Below, in pieces: positions 23,014 to 33,720 of a DNA stretch of 64,000 bases. Position 1 is the first letter of the stretch, and each line of letters begins with the position of its first letter. This stretch comes from Viola odorata (lineage: Eukaryota; Streptophyta; Magnoliopsida; Malpighiales; Violaceae). The stretch covers positions 59,866,327 through 59,930,326 of the forward strand of contig OY829539.1 in NCBI GenBank assembly GCA_963691705.1, given 5' to 3'. Made by a program: the position numbers and the translations under genes. The notes beneath the pieces were generated by a model. It was given only the letters and a program-made list of their open reading frames with translations. It was not told the DNA's origin and ran no database searches.

Positions 23014-24315
23014 TCAACCAATCCTACTAAATGATTTCCATCCTCTTAGTTTGATGTGAATTATCGCATGAAGTGGATGGTCCAGTAACAAAGCAACCTG
23101 CAGGCAACCATAAAATGATTCAAATGTTAATTCGGGTTCCCGCAAAATAAAGAGGAAAAAATTGTTATGAGTGAAAGGTGATTCAAGAAAAGGATCAATA
23201 TAATCAAAAAGTTTAGAAATCCCCATCACACATAACGACTTTAGAGCTCAAGACTTCGATAGTCTCTTCCTCAATCTCTCAAATCCTCCTTCTTAACCTC
23301 CCCTGGCTTGAATTCTATGTCTAGGGCTTGACATTCCGACTTGTCGAGGGCATGAAACTCCTCACAAGATTTGATCTGCTGAAAAGCCTCAAAAACCTCA
23401 ATCTCTTGACCCACCAAAGTGTCAGAACAGTTCTGAAGTTGACTTGGTAACTTTGGTTGAACAACAGTTTCTGCCTCTTATTCTGCGTCTAGGGCACGAC
23501 ATTCCGACTTGTCGAGGGCATGACACTCGTCTTGAAAATCTGGCAGATTTGCATCGTTCAATATTGTGACTGCACTGGCCTTGAACTCCACATTGGCTCC
23601 TGACTCTGCAAGAAGACATTCTGGGCCCTCCAAGTTTAGCTCTTTCATGGGCATGAAAAGGTCCTCTAACCCATAAGACTCATCATCCTGGTCATGACGC
23701 TCAGATGACAACTCCCATAGAATGACGGTTGATAGATTCTCTTCACTTAAATAGTCGTCACTATCTAAGTGTTGCAAATGTTGTTCTATGGGGGGTGATA
23801 AGATGATTTGTGGTGTGACTGGGCAGAAGTGTTGGAGCTAAATTTTTTGATCTAGGTGCAGGGGCAATGTCTAGGGCAGGATGGGTAGGTTCAGGTGCAA
23901 GGGCAACGTCTAGGGCAAGATGGGTAGGCTCAGGTGGTCCAGCATCGGGGGCAAGATCCATAGGCAGCCATACAAAGTTTCCTTCAATAACCTCTTGGCG
24001 TTTCTGCTCTATAAGCTCCTCCATAGCCTCTTGACCTTGATTCACCATATCAGCTAATTCATCTATTTGTCTCTGTATCTCAAGCTCATGCAAGGCTAAT
24101 TGCATCTCCTCAAGTTGTCTCCTCAGGGTAGCTAGTTCTGCCCATTGTTCCTGATTTTCGTAGTTGCTATGTGGAGGTTGTGGAGGCTGATAATATTGAT
24201 AGCTAGGTTCGTCTTGCCCTACATAGTTGAAATTTTCTTGGTCCCACCACGGGGGGTTAGGAGTAAAATACTGAGGAAAAGAGGGTGAGTAAGAGTAAAG
24301 ATCAAAATAAGACAT
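23014..24315 (-). pseudogene. El2 acidic ORF of unknown function (homologue of El1 ORF)
   Basis: ATG at 24315, about 85 bp after the primer site. The first part begins MSYFDLYSYSPSFPQ and has a Q/E-rich coiled-coil-like middle with MNQ/EELIEQKRQEVIEGNF-type residues. After a one-base frame change near 23790 it continues as QHLDSDDYLSEENLST and QDDESYGLEDLFMP (to 23478). After further breaks it ends HIKLRGWKSFSRIG at 23014. Start, middle and end all match El1, although the LTRs belong to different subfamilies. The function is not recognised. Confidence 0.6.
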
Positions 24316-24400
24316 TGAAGAAAGAAATAATTTAAAAAAAGTAAAAAATATATATATATAAAAAAAATCTGGAATTTTCTAGGGCACGAATTAACATCAG

Positions 24401-24418
24401 TCCCCGGCAACGGCGTCA
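24401..24418 (-). other. El2 primer-binding site
   Basis: The - strand reads TGACGCCGTTGCCGGGGA, one mismatch from the tRNA-Asp-type site, 3 bp from the LTR. Confidence 0.85.
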
Positions 24419-24421
24419 ATT

Positions 24422-26059
24422 TGATGGCGTGCTTGTCGAGGGCACGATCAAATAATTACAACTTATCACATGCAACAAAAAGGATTGAAGACAGTGGCAA
24501 GAGGTTCGATCCATAGAGAAAGGTGAAGACATACACTAGACAAGACCAGATATAAAATGAAACAATAAAAGAAACAATGAGGGGGTTTGGTTGGTCAATC
24601 TAGTTAACCAGGATTGAGATGGTTGCTAACAAGACAGTTAATATAAACAGAAATCAAGGGCACGAAAGTAAAACACAATCAGGGGCAGGATATGCAAACA
24701 GAGTCAAGGGCACGACATGCAAACACAAATCAAATAAAGAAATAAAGTCAAAACAAAAGAAATTAAAGAAATAAAATCGGAGGAGCAGATAAGAAAGATT
24801 CCTAGCAAAGGTTTTTCTTGGGCTGCGTCGAGGGCATGAAAATCTCTTGACCTTGAGGGCTAGATAATCATCGGCGCAGAAATATTCTATTCTCATGTCA
24901 TAGACCTGCTATAGGGACAGCGTTTCCACACCGCATCCCCTACTTACCTTCTTAGATAAAAGCCACCCACGTTTCCACATATGAGGTGACCTTGACATTC
25001 TGCCATCCTCCCAGGCACGAGTGCGGGGAGGCCAAACTCAGAACGCCTATGAAGGGGAGGTAAGAAAGATCTAGGGCGTGATAGCTCAGCTTGTCAGACT
25101 CGTATCACATACCCTAATCGGTTGTTTACCCCTAGATGAAGACCTCTCGCGCTGTCTCCCCTAGGTGTCTACTATTATCTCAAGGCTTCACGTCAGTTAT
25201 AACCAAGAGAATGACAGTAATCATCTAGGTCTAGATATTAGTTGGCCAGACTACTAATCTGGCCCTAGACGAATTACAAGAAACCGATAAACAATCGAAT
25301 ACAACAATAAGAATATATTAAACACATTTAGGCCTCTTAACTACCCATGCAACCCTCAAAATACCTCTGCTAAGAAGGAAGAATCTAGCTACTCATACCA
25401 CAAAATAAGTAAACAAAATAGGAAAAGAAAGATTGCATAAAAGAAGAACAAGAATAAGAAAACTATTAAATTTTTACCGGCCGGAGCAAAGCTCGGGTTA
25501 AGTTCAATGGCTGCTAGAAATGGACGCCTCAGCCACCACCCAAAAGAGGGAGGAGAGAAAAGGAGGCGACTCCCAAAAGAAGAAAGTGGAAAATATTTAC
25601 AAGATGTGATGTGTGTGTTCAAACCCTAAAACTAGAGGCTTATATAGGGCCTAGCCCACAAGAAGACAAATTCCAGCTAAGGGATTACAAAAAGACAAAT
25701 TCCAGCTAAGGGGAGAGGGTGACAGCACATGGAGCGTGCTGGAATATTCCAGAATCTTCTAGAAATGCAAGGAATCCCGTGAGAATCTTTGGAGATTCGT
25801 CTATTTGGCTTTGCAGAGATATCGTGGGCGAGAGACTGCTCACTGGTCTGGTTAGCTTTCGAGGGCTCGACGACATTCTGATCTTCTAGGCCTTGAAGCT
25901 TGAAATCCTCAGAAATGCTCCAAAAATGCTTCTTTTCGATCTTTTCCTTCTATTGACGTTGAACTGCAATAAAGATTGGAATAAGGGTCAAATAGCGAAA
26001 TCAAGACCCCGATAGGGCTAGAAAAGAATGTAAAATTATGACCATGAAACGTGCTATCA
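24422..26059 (-). repeat. El2 5' LTR
   Basis: 1638 bp, nearly identical to 19568-21207, ending CATGAAACGTGCTATCA. Confidence 0.92.
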
Positions 26060-26064
26060 AGGTG

Positions 26065-26982
26065 ACTAAACTTCTGCAAGCAAACTTCATTCGGGAAGTT
26101 CAGTATCCCCCGTGGTTGGCCAGTCCAGTGGTTGTACCAAAGCCTAACGGAGAGTGGAGAATGTGCATCGACTTCATTTCTTTGAATGAGGCATGCCCAA
26201 AAGACTGCTTCCCACTCCCTCAGATCAAGCAGTTAGTAGATCAAACGGCAGGCTATGAATTCTTGAGCTCCCTGGATGTGAATTCAGGCTATCACAAAAT
26301 ACCCATGGCAGTAGAGGATGAAGAAAAAACAGCATTCGTCACTCCAAGCTCCGTGGCCCCCGTGGCCCAGCTGGGTAAAAACCTTGAAGTATATGTCGAT
26401 GACATGCTAGTAAAGAGCAGGAGCTTTGAGAGCCATGTGGCCTACTTAGCTAAGACCTTCTAGATCATGCGCACATTCGGCAACCCTAGGAAGTGTATGT
26501 TCGCATTCCAAACGGAAAAGTTCCTGGGATACGTTGTTAGCCGCAAGGGCATCCTGCCCAACCCTGTCAAACTGAAAGCTATTCATGACATGATATCCTC
26601 GCGGAACATCAATGAAGTCCAACAACTCACGGGCAGGACGATAGCTCTGAGTTGCTTCATCGCCAAACAAGGTGAGCGATGCCTCCCATTCTTCAAACTC
26701 GTTTGGAATAAGGCACTGTTCGGATGGACGGAGGAGTGTGAGAGAGCCTTCTCAGATCTAAAGGAATACCTCACATCCAACTTACTGCTCAAACGGCCCG
26801 AACACGGAGATACCCTCTTCCTATACGTAGGAGTGGCCGAAGAAGTAGTGAGTGTCGTCTTGGTACGAGACGAAGATGGCATTCATAAGGCCATCTACTT
26901 CGTCAGCAGGATCCTGAAAGATGCAGAACTACGGTACAGTCGTATCGAAAAGATAGCCTTCGCCCTATTACAGGCAACCTAA
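26065..26982 (+). pseudogene. Tat RT, main part, with internal loss
   Basis: Resumes with FIREVQYPPWLASPVVVPKP, NGEWRMCIDF and LSSLDVNSGYHKIPM, where the Asp of LDVNSGY is catalytic. After TAFVTPSS roughly 25 codons expected before the next motif are missing. Then follows LEVYVDDMLVKS with the YVDD box. A TAG at 26461 precedes the thumb and connection (FLGYVVSRKGILPNPVK; DAELRYSRIEKIAFALLQAT), ending at 26982. The missing block would remove part of the palm, so this RT could not work. Confidence 0.85.
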
Positions 26983-27088
26983 AATATGGCATGTTATTTC
27001 CAAGCACATCGGGTAATCGTCCTGACAAACCAGTCGTTGCGAAAAAAATTCAAGAGGCCAAAGACATTAGGACAAATGGTTATCTAGG

Positions 27089-27720
27089 TGACTCATCGTC
27101 GAAACGGGTCAAAAATAATATTAAATCCTGAGGCCTAGATACACAAATTAATTTGCATATAGCGGTAATAGGGTCGATCTACAGAGAGAAAATGAAGTAC
27201 CAAATCTTACTTTAGACGTAAGACAAAGATAAATGCAACCAAAGGGTAACACAAAAAGGGGGGTTTTGTCGGTTAAACTAGTCAACCGAGAGAGATCGAG
27301 GGCACGACAGATAACAATGACAGAAATAATAAAAACAATAGAAATAACAATCATAAACAAGGCAGACAAAAGGGAAATGAATTAAAACTAGATAAAGAGA
27401 AATCTTAGCAAAGGTATTTTCTCGGGTTGCGTCGAGGTCTCGTCAGTCATCGATACAAAGATAGTCCACTCTCACGCTACAGACGTGCTATAAAGGCCAG
27501 TTAAGTTTAGGCCTCATGCTTTCCTCTTAAGAGAAACTACCCCCCGTTTTCACTATTAATAAGGTAGTCGTGACGTTGCATCATCCTCCCAGGCCAGGGG
27601 TGGGGAGGCAATACTCACAACGCCCTTGAAGAGAAGGAAAGACACGTCTAAGGCTCGATGTCTCTCAGTTTGTCAGGCTCGCGACACCGCCCTAAAACAT
27701 GACCAAAATACGCTATATCA
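27089..27720 (-). repeat. Solo Athila-like LTR in the Tat pol gene
   Basis: 632 bp from TGACTCATCG to CGCTATATCA, flanked by the exact 5-bp duplication CTAGG (27084-27088 and 27721-27725). It shares the CCCCCGTTTTCAC box (27540-27553), the CTCTTAAGAGAAA palindrome (27525) and the GGGTCGATCTACAGAGA box (27169) with the larger LTRs, but is shorter, so an internal part is lost. Removing it and one CTAGG joins QMV to AIELEQHSLQY of Tat pol. Confidence 0.85.
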
Positions 27721-27725
27721 CTAGG

Positions 27726-28195
27726 CCATCGAGCTAGAGCAACATAGCCTCCAGTACCAATCCAGGCCATCTATTAAGGCACAATCGTTAGCTAATTTCA
27801 TCACTGAATGTATATTCTCTAGCAAGTCATCCCTTGGATTGAAAAAGGCTGACTTAGAGGACACAGACCCACCCTATCTGGAAATATACGGGGATAAATG
27901 GGTCATCTTTATCGATGGTGCCAAGAATCAAGAGTCTGCTGGAGCTAGCATCATTGCTTATGGGCCGGAAGGAATAAAGTTACGCTATGCACTGAAAATC
28001 GCAAAACCTTTATCCAACAACGCGACAGAATATGAGGCACTTCTGGCCACCCTACGTATCGGAAGAGATCTAACAGCCAAAAAGATCCGGGAACAAGGAG
28101 AATCAGAAGATTCAAAGCTGATCATAGACCAAGTCAACGGTCACGCACAAGCAAGAGACCCCGCGATGATTCGATACCTTGCAAAGGCACAATAG
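27726..28195 (+). pseudogene. Tat RNase H
   Basis: Starts with the tether AIELEQHSLQYQSRPSIKAQ and SLANFITEC. The RNase H proper is at 27839-28195: WVIFIDGAKNQESAGASII has the first catalytic Asp, and NNATEYEALLATLRIGRDL the catalytic Glu. A TAG follows at 28193. Confidence 0.8.
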
Positions 28196-29640
28196 GAGCT
28201 GACGGCAATTGAAAAAAAAGGGATTCGAGTGACTATCATCACATTCCGAGAGAGGGAAATGTCGAAGCTGATGAAATTGCTAAACTGGCCGCTGACCCCG
28301 GCACTGTCATGCCAAAAGATGTTATGATTGAAGAGATCCTGATGCCATCTTTCATGGAAGAACAACTCACTTTATGCGTTGACGAAGATGAAAGTGATTG
28401 GCGCACACCGATAACCAAGTATCTGAAACACATCATCTTGTCGTCAGATCCTACGGCAAAGATGAAAATTCTCAAACAAGCTGAAAGGTGCTCGATGTTT
28501 GACGGAGAGCTCATTCGTCGCTGCTTCTCGCATCTAGCAGTAAAATGTCTATCGGAGGGCGAAGGGCATTATACTTTGCGAGAGATCCACGAGGGTATCT
28601 GCGGCATCCATGCCTCCGAAGGAACAATGGCTGCACAAGTTATTCACAATAGATTTTACTGGCCCACCATCTGAAAGGATTGTGATGTCTTCGTGAGAAT
28701 TTGCAAGAAATTCCTAGACAACCGGCCACGGAGATATCCGCGATGGTTAGTCCTTGCCCGTTTGCCCAGTGGGGAATCGATATTATGGGACCCTTCCCGG
28801 TAGCCAATCCCCAGCTCAAGTTCGTCATTCTCACGGTAGACTATTTTACTAAGTGGACAGAAGTAGAGGCCATTTCAGAATCACGACGGAGAAAATATGG
28901 CAATTCTTCAAAAACCAAGTAATCCTATGATTCGGCATTCCACGGATCCTCGTTAGTGATAACGGTGCGCAGTTCACTAGCGCCTTTTTCCGGAGGCAAT
29001 GCTAGGAATTCGGGATAGAATAGAGATTCTCCTCCGTTGCTCACCCATAAACAAACAGCCAAATGGAAGTCACTAATCGGACCATCTTGAGTGGAACCAA
29101 AAGAAATTTGGAAGGGGTTCGCATGAAGTGGGCAGAAAAGCTACCATACGTCATGTGGGCATACCGAATGACAACCAAGGCAAGTACAGGAGAAACTCCC
29201 TTCGCACTAACATATGGTACTGAAGCCGTAACCCCGGTAGAGATTGGGGCTCTCAGCTTACGCATCGAATATTTCAACGAGGAGCAGAATGAAGATAGGC
29301 TACGAGAACGACTCGACCTACTACCAGAATTACAAGAGCAAGCTTTGCTGAAAACACTACTCTATAAGCGCAAGATGGCCAAATATCACAACTGACATGT
29401 TAAAGAGAGACTGTTGAAAGCAAATGACCTAGTACTAAGCAAGAGAGAAGTTTTCGGGTCGTCCGCGTTATCAGCAAAGGTGCCTATCATCTGGAAAAGC
29501 TTAACGGTACTCCATTACCTAACTCTTGGTATATTGCCAATTTAAAACTATACCACCCGAGAGCGGATGTACTACTTATAACTTCTGTATCAATAAACAA
29601 CATCGTAGACGTAGGCTTTGAAGGGCCAAACCACGTTAAA
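28196..29640 (+). pseudogene. Tat integrase, several breaks
   Basis: 28309-28674 holds the N-terminal zinc-binding region (IHEGICGIHASEGTMAAQVI, NRFYWPT). The second Cys of the CxxC pair appears to be Phe (CKKF). The core has WGIDIMGPFPVANPQLKFVI and LTVDYFTKWTEVEAI (first Asp), then, after frame changes, LVSDNGAQFTSAFF (second Asp) and QMEVTNRTILSGTKRNLEG (catalytic Glu). The C-terminal part LPYVMWAYRMTTKASTGETP and FALTYGTEAVTPVEIG runs to 29395, followed by decayed tail sequence to about 29640. Confidence 0.8.
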
Positions 29641-29689
29641 AAATACAGGCATCAACATTTCATAATCTAAGAAAACACGCCACAATCTC

Positions 29690-30480
29690 CGTTTCTTCAA
29701 ACGGACGACTGGGAGAAAACCCATCTCCGTTTCCTCAAACAGATGTATGGAGAGAGCTGCCCTGTCAGCTGATGGTATGCCTTTGTTGCCCAGATCCGGT
29801 CGTGCATTAACATACGATCATGCACGGACAAACGGTAGTAGGGCTTAAGGATACGCATTGAAAAAGGTCCCAAATCCATCTCCGTTTCTTCAAACGAACG
29901 ACAGGAGAAAACTCATCTTTGTTTCCTCAAACGGACGACTGGAGAGAGCTGCCTTGTCAGCTGACGGTATACCTTTGTTGCCCAGATTCGGTCGTACATT
30001 AACATATAATCATGCACGAACAAACAATGGTATGGCTTAAGGATACACGTTAAGAAAGGTCCCAAAGCCATCTTCGTTTCTTCAAATGGACGACTAGAGA
30101 AAACCCATCTCTGTTTCCTCAAACGGACGACTAGAGAGAGCTGCCCTGTCAGCTAACAATATGCCTTTGTTACCTAGATTCGGTCGTGCATTGACATACG
30201 ATCATGCACGAAAAAATGGTGGTATGGCTTAAGGATACGCGTTAAGAAAGGTCACAAACCCATCTCCGTTTCCTCAAACGGGGTACTGGAGAGAGCTGTT
30301 CTGTCAGCTGACAGTATACCTTTGTTGCCCAGATCCGGTTGTGCATTGACATACGATCATACACGGACAAATGATGGTATGGCTTAAGAAAGGTCACAAA
30401 GCCATCTTCATTTCTTCAAACGGACGATTGGAGAAAAGCCATCTTCGTTTCTTCAAAAGGACAACTGGAGAAAAGCCTTC
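29690..30480 (+). repeat. Tandem repeats in the Tat 3' untranslated region
   Basis: A unit of about 192 bp occurs about 3.5 to 4 times. The marker GAGCTG starts at 29754, 29946, 30138 and 30293, so spacings are 192, 192 and 155. Each unit has CCATCTCCGTTTC-TCAAACG blocks, CTGTCAGCTGA and CATACGATCATGCACG. Shorter 30-40 bp CATCT-CGTTTCTTCAAACGG sub-repeats follow to about 30540. Such arrays are characteristic of Tat elements. Confidence 0.8.
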
Positions 30481-30813
30481 TCTGTTCTTCAAACAGATGT
30501 ATAGGAAAAGCCATCTCTATTTCCTCAAATAGCTATACAAGGAAGGCCATCCTCATTTTTTTCACGGACCGACAGCATGACAACTAAAGATATGTCATCA
30601 GACCAACGACATGGCTAACGACAATGATACAAACAGACGAAAGACATAATCGGAGAAAAAATAGTGAAAGTTCACAACACAGCATCAAAGGGTATCAGAA
30701 CATACACACAACATATTACAGCACTACTCCAAAATATTAAAAGAACACCTTTCATTATTATAAAGTAGTACGACATCTACAAATGAAGAAACAAAACACA
30801 CAAAAAGTAGTAC

Positions 30814-31059
30814 TTATGGGAGGGAGCCATCATCATCATCATCCTTATCGACAGATGAGAAAGGAATCTCCCTAATAGCATCGACGATAGAAGTCAATTC
30901 AGAAGAAGAGGCCCTCATCCCTCCCAAGCAGCACTCCAGCATAGACTTCTGATTCTTCAACATGTTAATGACAACATGGATATGAGAAATAGAAATAGTG
31001 GCCTGGGAAACCACCTCAAGAGCATCATCATCCTCTTCAATTGTCCGATCTACCCTCAC
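30814..31059 (-). other. Small antisense ORF in the Tat 3' region
   Basis: 81 codons on the - strand, beginning in the LTR remnant (MRVDRTIEEDDDALEVV), with a leucine/isoleucine heptad-like middle (ISHIHVVINMLKNQKSMLEC) and an acidic end. Extra antisense ORFs downstream of pol are known in some Tat elements. Expression cannot be judged from sequence. Confidence 0.4.
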
Positions 31060-31078
31060 CCCCTACATAGGAATATCA
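31046..31078 (+). repeat. Tat element 3' LTR remnant
   Basis: CGATCTACCCTCACCCCCTA and CATAGGAATATCA match the last bases of the 5' LTR (16592-16624). The other roughly 530 bp of the 3' LTR are missing, yet the right target duplication is intact. Confidence 0.85.
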
Positions 31079-32390
31079 CCCTTAACAGTAACTCTTCCGC
31101 TCGATTCAAGAAATGTATTTCAGCATTTTCAAGATTTGATGATGATGGTGATGATTTCTTGCATTTGAGTAAGTTGATCATGTAGCTATCCAAGTCATGA
31201 ACATATGAAGGGTTTTGAATGTTGAAGAAGTCAAGAACTAGTTCAGCCCCAACATGAGCATAACATGAGCAGCTTATCCATGGAAACTCATACCTACCAC
31301 CAAAAACCCCTAAGTTCTCATTGAGAAAAAACCCAGGAAATTTTGTAATAGGGTCGTTAACATTGAGAATTCTCAAAACTTTTACTCCCAACTCCTCACA
31401 CCTCTCCTTAAACCCTAAATTCCCCACCCTTGGCCCACCGAATGAAAAAACCGTCACCAGGATTTCCCGGTTTGGGTTGTTCGTTGACTGGTTCAACCCA
31501 AGCTCAGCTATATCATAAGCAAAAAGTTGAGCCAATGAGCTCCCCATGCTATGCCCTGCCAAAGATATGCTGAGTTCTTCCCCTTTATACTTATTTACCA
31601 ATCTTGCAACTTCAAAAAGAAGTTGTTCACGACAACTTCCTAGCCCAAACTTGTTTACTGAACCATCTTCTGAAGTATAAAGGCTTAAAAAACCTGACTC
31701 CACCTTAACTCCAGGGCGCGAATTGTGAGGGTCCAATTGCGCTGGAGTGAGGGAGCTCATGAAATTTGCCATCCACTCATGGTTAGTCACCGTTCCTCGA
31801 AATGTGATCAATATATCTCTCCTTCCAATCTTTTTTGCCATGTCATCACCGGACACCGCCACATACCCTATCCACCGGCTACTAGATGGGGTGTTTTGGA
31901 TGGGAATGGTGATATCTGTGGTGGCGTAAATGTACCTGGTTACTTCATATCCTGAACTCTCCATCTCAATCTGTTTGAACATGTTTTTTTTGCCATACTT
32001 GCAACACAAGTAACGTCTCGAGTTGGGGTCGAGATCGAATGCTTTGTAGCAAGTAGCGACAAGCTCTCCATAGCGAACAATCTCTTGCCGAAGGAGAGGG
32101 TGCAAAGGGTCCACAATGTTATCCCAGTTGTTGCACCCCTGAACTTCTCTCCACATCTCAGCCAGATTAACAGATGATAGGTCGTTTGTTTTCTTGGGTT
32201 TGGTGATTGATGAAGTTGGTTCTTGCATTGTACAAGTGGGGGAGAATAATTTCTTGTTGGTGGTCAATAAATTTTCTTTCCTCTTAGGGAAGCAAACTTG
32301 GGTGAGGGAATGGGGTATCATGGATGACATGTCGTTTGGATGTGGAACATGGGTTGGGGTCGGGGTCGGTGTTAAGATTTTGGAGGCCAT
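31079..32390 (-). CDS. Class-3 lipase (DAD1/phospholipase A1-like), C-terminus replaced by LTR sequence
   Basis: The ATG is at 32390. The 444-codon frame ends inside the Tat LTR remnant (TGA at 31056-31058), adding VIFLCRG after the last native residue R437. About 55 native C-terminal codons are stranded at 15889-16057. Residues 1-65 are S/T/P/K-rich and suit a plastid transit peptide. The lipase core has [14 protein letters not shown] (196-210), the nucleophile elbow GHSMG with Ser281, Asp346 in [11 protein letters not shown], and His398 in YVHDLDSY, so the triad is complete. No intron is visible. The family hydrolyses the sn-1 acyl chain of galactolipids and phospholipids, and DAD1 feeds jasmonate synthesis. 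Function of this member is inferred only. Because the triad lies upstream of the break, a shortened active enzyme remains possible. Confidence 0.85.
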
Positions 32391-32455
32391 GAGAGAAATG
32401 GAGAATGATAGGTTTAGCTGAAGAAGTTTTCATGGAGGAAGTGGCCGTATTTAAC

Positions 32456-32463
32456 TATTTATA
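32456..32463 (-). promoter_or_regulatory. TATA box of the lipase gene
   Basis: TATAAATA on the - strand, 66 bp upstream of the lipase ATG, in the expected place for a start of transcription near 32428. Confidence 0.6.
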
Positions 32464-32658
32464 TTATAAAGATTGGTCGGTTGGATTTATGGTCAATTGT
32501 TTCCTTTTAATTTCTTTCAACACGGCGGGGTATTATTAGAATCATAAAAATAAAAATGAGCGAATTTTAGTCCCAAACACACCTATCCTTAGCTGGCCTT
32601 GCCCGAGGTTGACTTGCCATCTTTCGGATCTGTCAATACTATGTCACAGACTCACAAC
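32464..32658 (-). promoter_or_regulatory. Upstream region of the lipase gene
   Basis: About 200 bp of single-copy-looking sequence between the TATA box and the AT-rich inverted-repeat block; presumably proximal promoter. No specific factor site is claimed. Confidence 0.35.
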
Positions 32659-33720
32659 AAAAACCACCCCTATTTTTTTAAAACTCTATTGAACCTCCGG
32701 TCTCTGTTAGTCAAACTAACAGATCGTTAGTGTTGACCTTTAATAACCGTTGACTTTAAGTAAAAATCCAGAAAAAAAAAAAAATTTTTAAAAAACGTAA
32801 AAAATACAAATTTCCAAAAATTGTTAAAATTAAAAAAAACAGTTAAAACTAAAAAAAAAACATATAAAAATTGTAAAAATTCCAAATTTTAACATTTTTT
32901 CTAGATTTTTAGATTAATTGACCTTTTTTTTTTGGAATTTGTACATTTTTTGGAATTTTACTATTTTTTTGGAATTTTAACATTTTTTGAATTTTTAGAT
33001 TAATTAACATTTTTACATTATTTTCTGAATTTTTAAACTAATTAATTATTTTTTCAAATTTTACAGTTTTTATAGAATTTTAATTTTTTTAGGAATTTGT
33101 ACAATTTTTTTGGAATTTGAACATTTTATTCGGTTTTTAACAATTTTCTGGATTTTTAGATTAATTAACATGTTTTTTTACATTTATTCTGGATTTTTAG
33201 ATTAATTAATTTTTTTTTGAAAGTTTACAATTTTATTAGAATTGTTACAATTTTTTTTGGAGTTTTATCATATATTTTTTTGGATTTTTAGCACTTTTCT
33301 ATATTTTTAGATTAATTAACATTTGTTTGGAATTTTTAACTTTTTTTTTAGGAATTTGTACATTTTGTTCTAAATTTTTAAATTAATTATATTTTTTTGG
33401 AATTTTTAGATTAATTAATTTTTTTGGAATTTTTATTTTTTTCATATCTTTTAAATTAATTAGATTCTATTTTTGGATTTTTTAATTTTTTTTGGAATTT
33501 GTACATTTTTGGGAATTTTCACATTTTGTTCTGGATTTTTCTGATTAATTAATTTTTTTTTGGAATTTTGACAATTTTTTATGAATTTTTAGATTAATTA
33601 AATATTTTTTGAAATTTTTATATTTTTTCTGATCTTTAAAATTAATTAGATTATATTTTTTGATTTTTTAAATTAATTATATTATTGGTTGAATAGAGTT
33701 TTAAAAAATAGAGGAGGTTT
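32659..33720. repeat. AT-rich block with terminal inverted repeats
   Basis: Ends are inverted repeats of about 30-35 bp: left 32659-32694 (AAAACTCTATTGAACC), right 33687-33720 (GGTTGAATAGAGTTTTAAAA). The interior (about 32760-33680) is built of degenerate units around TTTTTAGATTAATTAACATT and TTTTTTGGAATTTT. It may be a MITE or Mutator-like non-autonomous element grown by internal duplication. Target duplication is not clear. Confidence 0.5.

Larger units (their letters stand above)
19568..26059 (-). mobile_element. El2: non-autonomous Athila-like LTR retrotransposon
   Basis: 6492 bp with the exact 5-bp TSD AGGTG (19563-19567 and 26060-26064), inserted in the Tat RT. LTRs 19568-21207 and 24422-26059 differ at roughly 20 sites by eye, so the insertion is fairly recent. 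The tRNA-Asp-type primer site beside the right LTR gives the - orientation. The 3.2-kb interior holds only the acidic ORF shared with El1 plus spacer with two hairpin/purine-tract modules. No gag, protease, RT or integrase. Confidence 0.93.
16058..31078 (+). mobile_element. Tat-lineage Ty3/gypsy retrotransposon in the lipase gene
   Basis: Flanked by the exact duplication CCCTT (16053-16057 and 31079-31083) and inserted in lipase codons. Order: 5' LTR, primer site, gag, protease, RT, RNase H, integrase, 3' tandem repeats, small antisense ORF, then only about 33 bp of 3' LTR. The gag (HRIRKYQV...), the protease motif LVDNGS and the RT sequence PPWLASPVVVPKPNGEWRMC are of Tat type. El2 (19568-26059) and a solo LTR (27089-27720) are nested in pol. 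Multiple stops and a loss inside RT make it non-functional. The first bases read TCATAAT rather than the TGATATT expected from the right end, probably a point mutation. Confidence 0.9.
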
